This document shows, one piece after another, positions 6,050 to 13,383 of a stretch of DNA of 13,934 bases; position 1 is the first letter of the stretch, and each line of letters starts with the position of its first letter. Location: assembly GCA_045541255.1 (NCBI GenBank), contig JAZQIU010000005.1, positions 1 to 13,934 on the forward strand, written 5' to 3'. Below the pieces are notes generated by a model that had not been told where the DNA came from, made no database searches, and saw only the letters and a list, made by a program, of their open reading frames with translations. Source of the DNA: UMGS1124 sp045541255. Its GTDB lineage: Bacteria > Bacillota_I > Bacilli_A > RF39 > UBA660. The position numbers and the translations under genes were made by a program.

Positions 6050-7126
6050 GTGAAAGTTATTGTTACTGCCGGTGGTACAGGAGGTCATATATATCCTGCA
6101 ATAGCCATAATAAATAAAATAAAAGAGTTAGAACCAGAAAGTGAATTTATATATATTGGTACACATAATAGAATGGAGAAGGATATTGTTCCTAAACATG
6201 GTATTAAATTTATTCCTATAGAAATTTATGGGTTATCTAAAAAAGATATGGTCCAAAATGTTAAGAATTTATTTTTAATAAGTAGTGCGATAAGAAAATG
6301 TAAGAATATTATGAAAGAGTTTAAACCTGATATTGTTATTGGAGTAGGTGGTTATGTTACCTATCCTGTTGTAAAAGCAGCTAATAGTTTAAAAATTAAA
6401 ACTTTTATTCATGAACAAAATAGTATTCCGGGGAAATCTAATAGGGCTTTAGAAAAGTTGGTAGATGCTATTGGTGTAAGTTTTATAGATAGTAAAAAAT
6501 ATTTTAGAAATCAAAATAAAGTTTATTTTACCGGAAATCCTTGTAGTGAAAATGCGGTTAATACTGATATAGTGTCAAAAGAAAAATATGGAATTAATAG
6601 TAATAGAAAGTTGGTTTTAATAGTTAGTGGTAGTTTGGGATCAGGTACTATTAATAATAAGATGAAAGATTACTTAGAAAGTATTGAGAATGAAAAATAT
6701 GATGTTATATATGTAACCGGAAAAAAATATTATGAAGAGTTTTCTAAGAATAAGTTTTCTGATAATGTGCATATTGTTCCATATGTAGAAAATATGAGTG
6801 GATTACTTAAAAATACTGATGTAATAATAAGTAGAGCAGGAGCTAGTTCTTTAAGCGAAATTTTAGCTTTGAAGGTTCCTAGCATAATTATTCCTAGTCC
6901 TTATGTTGCTAATAATCATCAATATTTTAATGCATTATCATTAAAAGAGAATGAAGCATGCATTATGATTGAGGAAAAAGATTTAGATAAAGATATTTTA
7001 AAGACAAGTATAAATAAATGTTTAGATATTGATTTTAAAATGCGATTAAAGAGTAATATGACTAAATTAAGTATAATAGATAGTTCAACAAAAATTTATG
7101 AAATAATAAAAAAATTGATAAAGTAG
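6050..7126 (+). CDS. murG: UDP-GlcNAc:lipid I GlcNAc transferase MurG
   Basis: This enzyme adds GlcNAc from UDP-GlcNAc to lipid I, making lipid II on the inner face of the membrane, the last cytoplasmic step of peptidoglycan precursor synthesis. The 358-residue length is normal. The N-terminal domain has the glycine loop GGTGGH (residues 8-13), then GVGGYVTYPV and HEQNSIPGKSNR. The C-terminal domain has the second glycine-containing loop VSGSLGSG and the UDP-GlcNAc-binding segment RAGASSLSE (262-270), followed by PSIIIPSPYVANNHQYFNA. A GTG at 6041 is in frame, but it lies within the ribosome binding site AGAGGTGA (6037-6044). The GTG at 6050 is the real start. It leads an operon with divIB/ftsQ eight bases downstream, an order also seen in division and cell-wall clusters of other Firmicutes. 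Confidence 0.96.
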   Translation: MKVIVTAGGTGGHIYPAIAIINKIKELEPESEFIYIGTHNRMEKDIVPKHGIKFIPIEIYGLSKKDMVQNVKNLFLISSAIRKCKNIMKEFKPDIVIGVGGYVTYPVVKAANSLKIKTFIHEQNSIPGKSNRALEKLVDAIGVSFIDSKKYFRNQNKVYFTGNPCSENAVNTDIVSKEKYGINSNRKLVLIVSGSLGSGTINNKMKDYLESIENEKYDVIYVTGKKYYEEFSKNKFSDNVHIVPYVENMSGLLKNTDVIISRAGASSLSEILALKVPSIIIPSPYVANNHQYFNALSLKENEACIMIEEKDLDKDILKTSINKCLDIDFKMRLKSNMTKLSIIDSSTKIYEIIKKLIK

Positions 7127-7133
7127 GTGCTTT

Positions 7134-7841
7134 ATGGCAAAAAGAAAAAAGAAAAAATTAAATATAAAAAGAACTTTAGCTTTTTGTTTATTTATTTATA
7201 TTTTATGTTATGGAATATATTATTTAGTTAATCAGCCTATTAAACATATTGAAATAAATGGTAATAATTTAGTGACTGACAACGAAATATTGAGAGCTTC
7301 AAAATTAAAAGATTATCCATCTATTTTTAAATATAGTAATAGAACTTTAGAAAAGAGAATCAAGAATATAAAGTTAGTGAATGATGTAGATGTAAAAAAA
7401 TGGTTTGGACATATTATAAAAATTGAGATAAAAGAGAATAAATTATTGTTTTACTATGAAGATAAGATAGTGCTAAGTAATGGTAATTTTATAAAGACTG
7501 ATATAGAAAATGTTTATGGTATACCTACATTTATAGGGAATATAAAGACTGATATTCTTAATAACTTTGTTAAAGGTTTCAGTGAGTTAAATGATAATAT
7601 AATATATGAGATGAATGAAATAGAGTATTATCCTTCTTTAAATGAGAATGGTAAGGTTATTGATGACGATAGATTTAAAATAACTATGAATGATGGTAAT
7701 ACTATTGTTGCTAATAGTAAATCGGTTAGTGTTCTAAATAAATATAATGATATTTATGCATCATTGGGTGGTAAATTAGGAACTATAAATTTAGATACGA
7801 ATGAGGTTAAGAATTTGATTTTTATACCATATGGGGAGTAA
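7134..7841 (+). CDS. divIB: Cell division protein DivIB/FtsQ
   Basis: A 235-residue protein with a short basic cytoplasmic tail (KRKKKK), one membrane span at about residues 14-33 and a POTRA domain at about 36-105 (IKHIEINGNNLVTDNEI, then VNDVDVKKWFGHIIKIEIKE). The beta domain follows, with signature-like segments near FIGNIKTD and GKLGTINLD. Members of this family join FtsL/DivIC at the septum and help control septal peptidoglycan synthesis. It follows murG after seven bases; its ribosome binding site TAGGTG overlaps the murG stop. The POTRA-type FtsQ assignment is strong from topology, the motif pattern and the murG context, though the sequence is diverged. Called divIB by Gram-positive convention; ftsQ is equivalent. 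Confidence 0.88.
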   Translation: MAKRKKKKLNIKRTLAFCLFIYILCYGIYYLVNQPIKHIEINGNNLVTDNEILRASKLKDYPSIFKYSNRTLEKRIKNIKLVNDVDVKKWFGHIIKIEIKENKLLFYYEDKIVLSNGNFIKTDIENVYGIPTFIGNIKTDILNNFVKGFSELNDNIIYEMNEIEYYPSLNENGKVIDDDRFKITMNDGNTIVANSKSVSVLNKYNDIYASLGGKLGTINLDTNEVKNLIFIPYGE

Positions 7842-7845
7842 AAGT

Positions 7846-8439
7846 ATGAATTATGATGTAGAAATGAAAAGAATAATTAGTGAATTAGATTATAAACCAA
7901 GACTTTTATTACATTCTTGTTGTGCTCCTTGTTCAACTACTGTAATAGAAACTTTAAAAGAATATTTTGATATAACAATAATTTATTATAATCCTAATAT
8001 AGAGCCTTTCTTAGAATATGAAAAACGTAAGATAGAACAGATTAAAATAATAAAAAAATATAATTTGAATTTTTTGGATTGTGATTATGATAATGATTTA
8101 TTTCATGAAATGAGTGTTGGTTTAGAGTTGGAACCGGAAAAGGGGATACGTTGTCATAAATGTTATAGGTTAAGACTTAATTATGTAGCTAATAAAGCTA
8201 AAGATAATAATTATGAGTATTTTGGTACTACTTTAACTGTTAGTCCCTATAAGTTGAGTAATATAATAAATGAAATAGGTTTAGAGTTAGAAAATATTTA
8301 TAATGTTAAATATTTAGTTAGTGATTTTAAAAAGAATAATGGTTATAAACGTAGTATAGAATTGTCAAAAGAATATGGTTTATATAGACAAAATTATTGT
8401 GGATGTATATATTCTAGAAAGAGTGATATAAGTGAATAA
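7846..8439 (+). CDS. queH: Epoxyqueuosine reductase QueH
   Basis: This enzyme performs the last step of queuosine synthesis, reducing epoxyqueuosine to queuosine at position 34 of tRNAs. QueH is the cobalamin-independent alternative to QueG. The 197-residue product carries the family's metal-binding Cys motifs: HSCCAPCS (Cys25, Cys26, Cys29), RCHKCYRLRL (Cys103, Cys106) and YCGC (Cys185, Cys187). YYNPNIEPFLEYEKR and FGTTLTVSPYK are also typical. An in-frame ATG at 7831 lies inside divIB. GGGGAG (7833-7838) is seven bases before ATG 7846, so 7846 is the start. The gene sits between division and envelope genes, probably because of operon packing rather than function. It overlaps the prepilin-like gene by eight bases. 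No other queuosine genes are in view, so the cell may salvage queuine or encode them elsewhere. Confidence 0.93.
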   Translation: MNYDVEMKRIISELDYKPRLLLHSCCAPCSTTVIETLKEYFDITIIYYNPNIEPFLEYEKRKIEQIKIIKKYNLNFLDCDYDNDLFHEMSVGLELEPEKGIRCHKCYRLRLNYVANKAKDNNYEYFGTTLTVSPYKLSNIINEIGLELENIYNVKYLVSDFKKNNGYKRSIELSKEYGLYRQNYCGCIYSRKSDISE

Positions 8440-8881
8440 ATTAGATAAAAAAGGATTTAGTCTTGTTGAATTAATTGGTGTAATAGCTTTGTTAGGTTTA
8501 ATAGTAGTTATAGCTGCAACTAGTGGTTTAGGTGCATTTAATAATGCTAAAGAAAAATTGAAAAAAGAAGACGAAAAAACTATTATAGAGGCTGCAAAGG
8601 TTTTGATGACTGAAGTGCTGTATTGTGATGATAATGTAAATAGTGATTTATTAGAAAATGATGATACTAATGATTTTGCTTATATTAACGGTTTTACTTC
8701 AGGCGTAGTTACTTGTAGTAAATTACTAGATAAAGCTAAAAGTGATGGCTTAAAAATAACATTAGATTATTTAATTGATAATAAATTAGTTACAGGTAGT
8801 GAAATAGAAAAGATGAAAAATAAAGGTATTACTTATACTGGAACTATTGATGATACAAGTATAACAGTATCTAAGAATTAG
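8432..8881 (+). CDS. Type IV prepilin-like (GFSLVEL) protein
   Basis: A 149-residue protein starting MNKLDKKGFSLVELIG. This is a canonical class III prepilin leader: cleavage between Gly8 and Phe9, Glu13 at the +5 position, and a hydrophobic helix to about residue 30. The rest is short and acidic, with two Cys (CDD near 64 and VTCSK near 93) that could form a disulfide. It starts with GTG at 8432, inside the end of queH, with AGAGTGAT just upstream; this is likely translational coupling. Such proteins are processed by a prepilin peptidase and assemble in type IV pili, pseudopili or Com competence fibres. None of that machinery is in the window, so the partner system is unknown. Its place between queH and ltaS is unusual. 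Confidence 0.85.
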   Translation: MNKLDKKGFSLVELIGVIALLGLIVVIAATSGLGAFNNAKEKLKKEDEKTIIEAAKVLMTEVLYCDDNVNSDLLENDDTNDFAYINGFTSGVVTCSKLLDKAKSDGLKITLDYLIDNKLVTGSEIEKMKNKGITYTGTIDDTSITVSKN

Positions 8882-8895
8882 AAAGAAGAGACATG

Positions 8896-10986
8896 ATGAA
8901 AATATTTTTAGAAACTTTTAAAGAATTTATATTTAGTAAAATGGTTAGAAATACAATTATGTTATTTTTATTTCTTTTTTCTACTGAAATTATTGTAAGA
9001 ATGGTAACTGATACATTTTTAGGATATGGAATATTAAGAATAGGAATTTCAAGTTTAATAATTAGTATGTTAATTGCTTTAATAAGTTCTTATTTTAATA
9101 AAGTAGTTAGTAAAATATTTAAAATAATATTTTGTATAATAATAACTATTTATACATTTGTAGAAGTTGGGCTATATAATTATTTAGGTTTTTATATGGG
9201 GATTGGAAATAGTGAACAAGGTGCAAAAACATTAAGTTATATTTGGGATTTAATTAAATCTTTGGAACTTACTTATTATTTGTTATTTATTCCTTTAATA
9301 TTAATAATATTATATTATTGTTTAATGGATAGAAAATTATTAAAGTTTGAAGAAAAGAAAAAAAGTAAAAGAATAGGTATAAAAAAACTTATTCCTACAA
9401 TTGTAACTATCTGTTTAGTTTTTGTTTTTTCATTTATTTATTATACAACTTTAGTTATTCCTGGAATGCAAAATAAATTACAAACTATAAAAAATACATC
9501 ATTGTTAAAGTATCCAGAAAATTCTAATTTATCTGTTAGTCAATTTGGAGTTTTAATATATGGATTAACTGATATTAATTCATATGTATTTAATATAACA
9601 GGAGATGAAATAGATTTTATTAGTACTAATAAAAGTAATAACAACAATGTTATTACTGATTATACAAGAACTATTGATGATACTGCTTGGAATAAATTAA
9701 TTAGTAATGAAAAAAATACTACTTATAACAAATTAAATAATTATTTTATAAATAGAGAAATAAGTAATAAAAATGAATATACTGGTATATTTAAAGATAA
9801 GAATTTAATTGTTATATTACTTGAAAGCGTTAATGAAATTGCTATTAATAAAGAGTATTTTCCTAATATATGGAAAATTTATAATGAAGGTATAAGTTTT
9901 AGAAATAATTATACTCCACGTAATAATTGTAGTACTGGTAATAATGAAATGACTGCTATGACTAGTTTATATAGTATTAATAATACTTGTACTGCAAACA
10001 AATATAAGAAGAATGAGTATTTTCAAGCTATATTCAATATGTTTAGTAATCAGGGCTATACTACAAGTAGTTATCATAGTTATACAGACAAATATTATTC
10101 AAGACATACAATACATCCTAATATGGGTTCTGGGAAGTTTTATGGTGTAGTAGATTTAGGTATGGAATATAGTAATGTTTATGAGGAATGGCCTAGTGAT
10201 TTAACTTTCTTTGAAACTGCAATGCCTTATTTTGTTAAGGACGATAAGTTTATGGCATTTATGACTACTGTTACTACACATCAAACATATAATGTTCCTA
10301 GTACTTTAGGTGATAAATATTTAGATTTATTTGAAAATACTGAGTATAGTAAAACAACAAAGAGATATTTATCTAAGATGACTGAGTTAGATAAAGCTTT
10401 AGGATATATGTTAGAAGAATTAGAACGTAATGGTAAATTAGAAAATACTGTTATAGCTATGTTTGCTGATCATTATCCTTATGGTTTAACTAATGCTCAA
10501 ATTAATACTGTTTTAGATTATGATGTAAATGTTAGACAAGAAGTAGATAGAACTCCGATGGTTATATATAATTCAAGTATAGAACCGGTAAATGTAGAAA
10601 AATATACTAGTGTAGTAGATTTATTACCAACACTTTTGAATATGTTTGATATTAATTATGATCCGAGACTTTACTTTGGAAATGATATAATGGATGATAA
10701 TTACTTTGGTAGAGTTCAATTTGTTGATGGTTCTTGGCAAGATAGTGTAGGTTTTTATAGAGCAACAAATGGTAAATTTACGAGTACTAATGAAGATGGA
10801 AAAAGTTATACGACTAATGAAATATTAGAAATTAATAAAGATATAACTACTAAACAAAAAATGAGTTCTGTAGCGATAAAAAACAATTATTTTAAATATT
10901 TAAAAGATGGTTTAGAAAAATATAAAGTAGAAGAAGTTAAAGAAGAAAATACGAGTGAAGTTGAAAAAGTTGTAATTGATGAATAA
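8896..10986 (+). CDS. ltaS: LtaS-type lipoteichoic acid synthase / phosphoglycerol transferase
   Basis: About 696 residues: five predicted membrane helices in the first about 200 residues, a linker, then an extracellular sulfatase-fold domain at about 300-640. Numbering from the ATG at 8893, I see the metal ligand Glu311 (ILLES), the probable nucleophile Thr348 in CSTGNNEMT (equivalent to TSDSE of S. aureus LtaS), His463 in TTHQTY, and Asp526-His527 in FADHYPYG. All are as expected for an active enzyme. The family transfers phosphoglycerol from phosphatidylglycerol to build the LTA backbone. A relative using phosphoethanolamine or a different glycan acceptor cannot be excluded. Two ATGs (8893, 8896) follow AGAAGAG (8884-8890); spacing favours 8896. 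It is the last gene of the murG operon, ending at a clear terminator. The C-terminal tail is Glu/Lys rich (about 670-697). Confidence 0.88.
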   Translation: MKIFLETFKEFIFSKMVRNTIMLFLFLFSTEIIVRMVTDTFLGYGILRIGISSLIISMLIALISSYFNKVVSKIFKIIFCIIITIYTFVEVGLYNYLGFYMGIGNSEQGAKTLSYIWDLIKSLELTYYLLFIPLILIILYYCLMDRKLLKFEEKKKSKRIGIKKLIPTIVTICLVFVFSFIYYTTLVIPGMQNKLQTIKNTSLLKYPENSNLSVSQFGVLIYGLTDINSYVFNITGDEIDFISTNKSNNNNVITDYTRTIDDTAWNKLISNEKNTTYNKLNNYFINREISNKNEYTGIFKDKNLIVILLESVNEIAINKEYFPNIWKIYNEGISFRNNYTPRNNCSTGNNEMTAMTSLYSINNTCTANKYKKNEYFQAIFNMFSNQGYTTSSYHSYTDKYYSRHTIHPNMGSGKFYGVVDLGMEYSNVYEEWPSDLTFFETAMPYFVKDDKFMAFMTTVTTHQTYNVPSTLGDKYLDLFENTEYSKTTKRYLSKMTELDKALGYMLEELERNGKLENTVIAMFADHYPYGLTNAQINTVLDYDVNVRQEVDRTPMVIYNSSIEPVNVEKYTSVVDLLPTLLNMFDINYDPRLYFGNDIMDDNYFGRVQFVDGSWQDSVGFYRATNGKFTSTNEDGKSYTTNEILEINKDITTKQKMSSVAIKNNYFKYLKDGLEKYKVEEVKEENTSEVEKVVIDE

Positions 10987-10995
10987 AAAGCAAAT

Positions 10996-11026
10996 AAAAT
11001 TAGATGTATAAAGCATCTAGTTTTTT
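10996..11026 (+). terminator. Terminator of the murG-ltaS operon
   Basis: AAAATTAGATG (10996-11006) pairs with CATCTAGTTTT (11014-11024) with one wobble, around a seven-base loop. The T run reaches 11026. Confidence 0.88.
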
Positions 11027-11041
11027 CTTAAAAATAAATTG

Positions 11042-11070
11042 TTGATTTTTTTTCTTTTAAGTTATATTAT
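11042..11070 (+). promoter_or_regulatory. topA promoter
   Basis: TTGATT (11042-11047) and TATTAT (11065-11070) are 17 bases apart. The start at 11097 would have a leader of about 20 bases with a strong ribosome binding site. Confidence 0.65.
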
Positions 11071-11096
11071 TAAATAAGTTGAGGAAGAGGGATATT

Positions 11097-13118
11097 ATGA
11101 ATTTAGTAATAGTGGAATCTCCAAGTAAAACTAAAGCTATTGGAAAATATTTAGGTAGTAATTATAAAGTTGTATCTAGCAAGGGACACGTTAGAGATCT
11201 TGCAACTAGTGGCAAATTTGGATTAGGTGTAGATGTAGAAAATGATTTTACTCCTAATTATATTGCTATTACAGGTAAAAAGAAAATTATTACAGAATTA
11301 AAAAAAGAAGCCAAGAATGCTGATATAGTTTATTTAGCAACAGACCCTGATAGAGAGGGAGAAGCTATAAGTTGGCATTTATTTGATTCTATGGGATTAA
11401 AAGAAGATAGCTATCAAAGAGTATTATTTAATGAAATAACTGAAACTGCTGTTAAAGAAGCTATGAAAAGTCCACGAAAAATAGATTATAATCTTGTTAA
11501 AAGTCAAGAAACAAGAAGAATTTTAGATAGAATAATTGGTTTTAGACTTTCTAAATTAATGCAATCTAAAACTGGTGGAAAGTCTGCTGGTCGTGTTCAA
11601 TCAGTTGCCTTGAAGCTTATAGTTGATAGAGAAAGAGAAATAGAAGCATTTATTCCTGAAGAATATTGGACAATTGAAGCTAAATTTGAAAATTTAAAAT
11701 CTAATTTAGAAAAATGTAATAATAAAAAATTAGAAATTAAAACTGAAACAGAAGCAGATGAAATATTATCTAAATTATCTAATAAATTTAATGTTATAAG
11801 TGTAGAAAGTAAAGAAAAGAATAAAAAGGGAGTTATGCCTTTTACAACATCTACTTTACAACAGGCATGTTCTACTAAATTTAATTTTGGTTCTAGTAAA
11901 ACAATGAGTGTTGCACAAAAACTTTATGAAGGTAAAGATATTGGCAGTGAAACAGTAGGTTTAATTAGTTATATGAGAACAGATTCTACAAGATTATCAA
12001 ATGTATTCGTTAGTGATACTTTAGAATATATAAAAGAAGTTTATGGAGAAAAGTATGTAGGGAATGTAAAAGTTTCTAAAAGACGTGAAAACGTACAAGA
12101 TGCTCATGAAGCAATACGACCTACAAGTATTAAAAGAACTCCAGAAAGTGTTAAAAAATATTTAACTAATGATGAATATAAAGTATATAGTATTATATAT
12201 TTTAGAGCTTTAGCTAGTTTAATGAAAGATGCTAAAGTATTACAAACTAGTATAGTATTAGATAATAATAATTATCAATTTAAATCAACTGGACAAAAAA
12301 CTGTATTTGATGGCTTTATGAAAGTTTATAAAGATTATATGAGTAGTGAAGATGTGGAATTACCGGTTATAAATGAGGGGGATATTTTAGAAACAGAAGA
12401 TATATCTAAAGAACAACATTTTACTAAACCGCTTCCACGTTATACTGAAGCATCATTAATTAAAGAAATGGAAAGCTTAGGAATAGGTAGACCTAGTACT
12501 TATGCTAAAACAATGGAAACTTTAAAAGAAAGGGCATATGTTACAATTGAGGATAAAAAATTCCATCCAACAGAAGTAGGTATAGAAACAACTGATAAAT
12601 TACAAGAATTTTTCTCTAATATTATCAATGTTGAATATACTGCTAATATGGAGAATGAACTAGATGAAATAGCAGAAGATAAATTAGATAATATAAAGGT
12701 TTTAAAAACATTTTATAATGAATTTGAACCATTAGTAGAGAATGCTTTTTCTAATATGGAAAAGAAAGCTCCGACTTTAACTGGTGAAAAATGTCCAGAC
12801 TGTGGAAATGACTTAGTTATTAGAAAAGGTCGATATGGTGAATTTACTGCCTGTAGTAATTATCCTGAATGTAAATTTATAAAAAAAGAAGAAAAAGAAA
12901 TAACTATAATTTGTACTTGTCCTGTATGTAAAAAAGGTGAAATTATAGAAAAAACTACAAGAAGAAATAAAATTTTCTATGGATGTAATAATTATCCGAA
13001 ATGTAAAACTGCAGCGTGGGACTTACCAACTGGAGAGTTATGTCCTGAATGTAAAAATTTATTAGTTGAAAAAAATAATATTATAAAATGTAGTAATTGT
13101 GATTATGAAAAAAAGTAG
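11097..13118 (+). CDS. topA: DNA topoisomerase I (type IA)
   Basis: The enzyme relaxes negative supercoils through a transient 5'-phosphotyrosine break. The 673-residue product starts with the Toprim domain (VIVESPSKTKAIGKYLG; acidic triad region DPDREGEA with Asp83 and Asp85). The toroid follows, with FNEITETAVKEA, LDRIIGFRLSKLM and GRVQSVAL. The catalytic Tyr292 is in SYMRTDSTRLS. LGIGRPSTYAKTM is near residue 460. The C-terminus has three Cys4 zinc modules beginning at about residues 566, 606 and 650; the third is a shorter ribbon ending the protein. A TTG at 11079 is in frame but precedes the ribosome binding site GAGGAAGAGG (11081-11090), so ATG 11097 is the start. It is monocistronic, with its own promoter and a terminator overlapping its stop. 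Confidence 0.97.
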   Translation: MNLVIVESPSKTKAIGKYLGSNYKVVSSKGHVRDLATSGKFGLGVDVENDFTPNYIAITGKKKIITELKKEAKNADIVYLATDPDREGEAISWHLFDSMGLKEDSYQRVLFNEITETAVKEAMKSPRKIDYNLVKSQETRRILDRIIGFRLSKLMQSKTGGKSAGRVQSVALKLIVDREREIEAFIPEEYWTIEAKFENLKSNLEKCNNKKLEIKTETEADEILSKLSNKFNVISVESKEKNKKGVMPFTTSTLQQACSTKFNFGSSKTMSVAQKLYEGKDIGSETVGLISYMRTDSTRLSNVFVSDTLEYIKEVYGEKYVGNVKVSKRRENVQDAHEAIRPTSIKRTPESVKKYLTNDEYKVYSIIYFRALASLMKDAKVLQTSIVLDNNNYQFKSTGQKTVFDGFMKVYKDYMSSEDVELPVINEGDILETEDISKEQHFTKPLPRYTEASLIKEMESLGIGRPSTYAKTMETLKERAYVTIEDKKFHPTEVGIETTDKLQEFFSNIINVEYTANMENELDEIAEDKLDNIKVLKTFYNEFEPLVENAFSNMEKKAPTLTGEKCPDCGNDLVIRKGRYGEFTACSNYPECKFIKKEEKEITIICTCPVCKKGEIIEKTTRRNKIFYGCNNYPKCKTAAWDLPTGELCPECKNLLVEKNNIIKCSNCDYEKK

Positions 13119-13139
13119 TTGAAATAAACTGCTTTTTTT
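13108..13139. terminator. Bidirectional terminator at the end of topA
   Basis: AAAAAAAGTAGTT (13108-13120) pairs along its whole length with AACTGCTTTTTTT (13127-13139), with one wobble, around a six-base loop. The A run upstream becomes a T run on the minus strand, so it can also stop transcripts from the right. The topA TAG lies in the 5' arm. Confidence 0.88.
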
Positions 13140-13195
13140 GGTATTCTTTATATAGAGTGGTAAAGACTACTTAATTAATATTTTGTGAGTTTTAA

Positions 13196-13257
13196 AATTA
13201 TATAATCGTCCTTCGTCTCTTCGATTTAGTCGGGGGGGGGGTTAATAATTATATAAT
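13196..13257. repeat. 11-base direct repeats bracketing a G+C-rich segment
   Basis: AATTATATAAT occurs at 13196-13206 and 13247-13257, each containing a palindrome with a TATAAT. Between them lies a segment with CTTCG twice and the G10 tract, unlike the AT-rich surroundings. A small insertion or a chance duplication in AT-rich DNA are both possible. Confidence 0.5.
13232..13241. repeat. G10 homopolymer in the upstream region of the second surface-protein gene
   Basis: Ten consecutive G, preceded by C, in very AT-rich intergenic DNA. It lies 156 bases before the start at 13398. Such runs are typical slippage-prone sites. Its position is also about 10 bases upstream of a TATAAT (13252-13257). 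Confidence 0.9.
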
Positions 13258-13303
13258 TTTTTTGTATGTAAAACAATAAACTTTTCTCCTATCATACTCT
13301 AAA

Positions 13304-13332
13304 ATTATACCAGAACTCATAGTTCGTGTTAA
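13304..13332 (-). promoter_or_regulatory. Strong minus-strand promoter
   Basis: Read on the minus strand: TTAACA (13332 to 13327) and TATAAT (13309 to 13304), 17 bases apart, with TGG before the -10 giving an extended -10. It points away from the surface gene, through the G/C tract towards topA. Confidence 0.6.
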
Positions 13333-13348
13333 TTAGATTTTAATTGTG

Positions 13349-13377
13349 TTAACATGAAATTATAAGAAAAATATAGA
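13349..13377 (+). promoter_or_regulatory. Promoter of the second surface-protein gene
   Basis: TTAACA (13349-13354) and TATAGA (13372-13377) are 17 bases apart. The distance to the ATG matches other promoters here. The -35 is part of the palindrome TGTTAACA (13347-13354), and GTGTTAA occurs twice, 20 bases apart (13326-13332 and 13346-13352). The second -35 of the divergent pair lies in the first GTGTTAA, so a shared operator is possible. Confidence 0.6.
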
Positions 13378-13383
13378 AAGATT

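Larger units (their letters stand above)
13108..13297 (-). ncRNA. Predicted small minus-strand transcript with a C10 tract
   Basis: A strong minus-strand promoter (13304-13332) would start a transcript near 13297. The bidirectional topA terminator would end it near 13108, giving about 190 bases. It would carry the C10 run and a purine-rich stretch opposite 13207-13225. No substantial open reading frame is present; a tiny TTG-start frame runs into the C tract. The RNA is inferred only from the promoter and terminator. Confidence 0.35.

Noticed and set aside
7831..7845. Upstream ATG for queH, giving five more residues
   Set aside because: That ATG lies within the end of divIB, and the GGGGAG ribosome binding site follows it, correctly spaced for the ATG at 7846.
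11079..11096. TTG start for topA, giving six more residues
   Set aside because: The extra codons are the ribosome binding site itself. ATG 11097 begins MNLVIVESPSK as expected for the family.
13313..13325. GAACT-CAT-AGTTC hairpin between the divergent promoters
   Set aside because: Only five pairs with a three-base loop and no T run; it fits neither a terminator nor a riboswitch, though it overlaps the spacer of the minus promoter.
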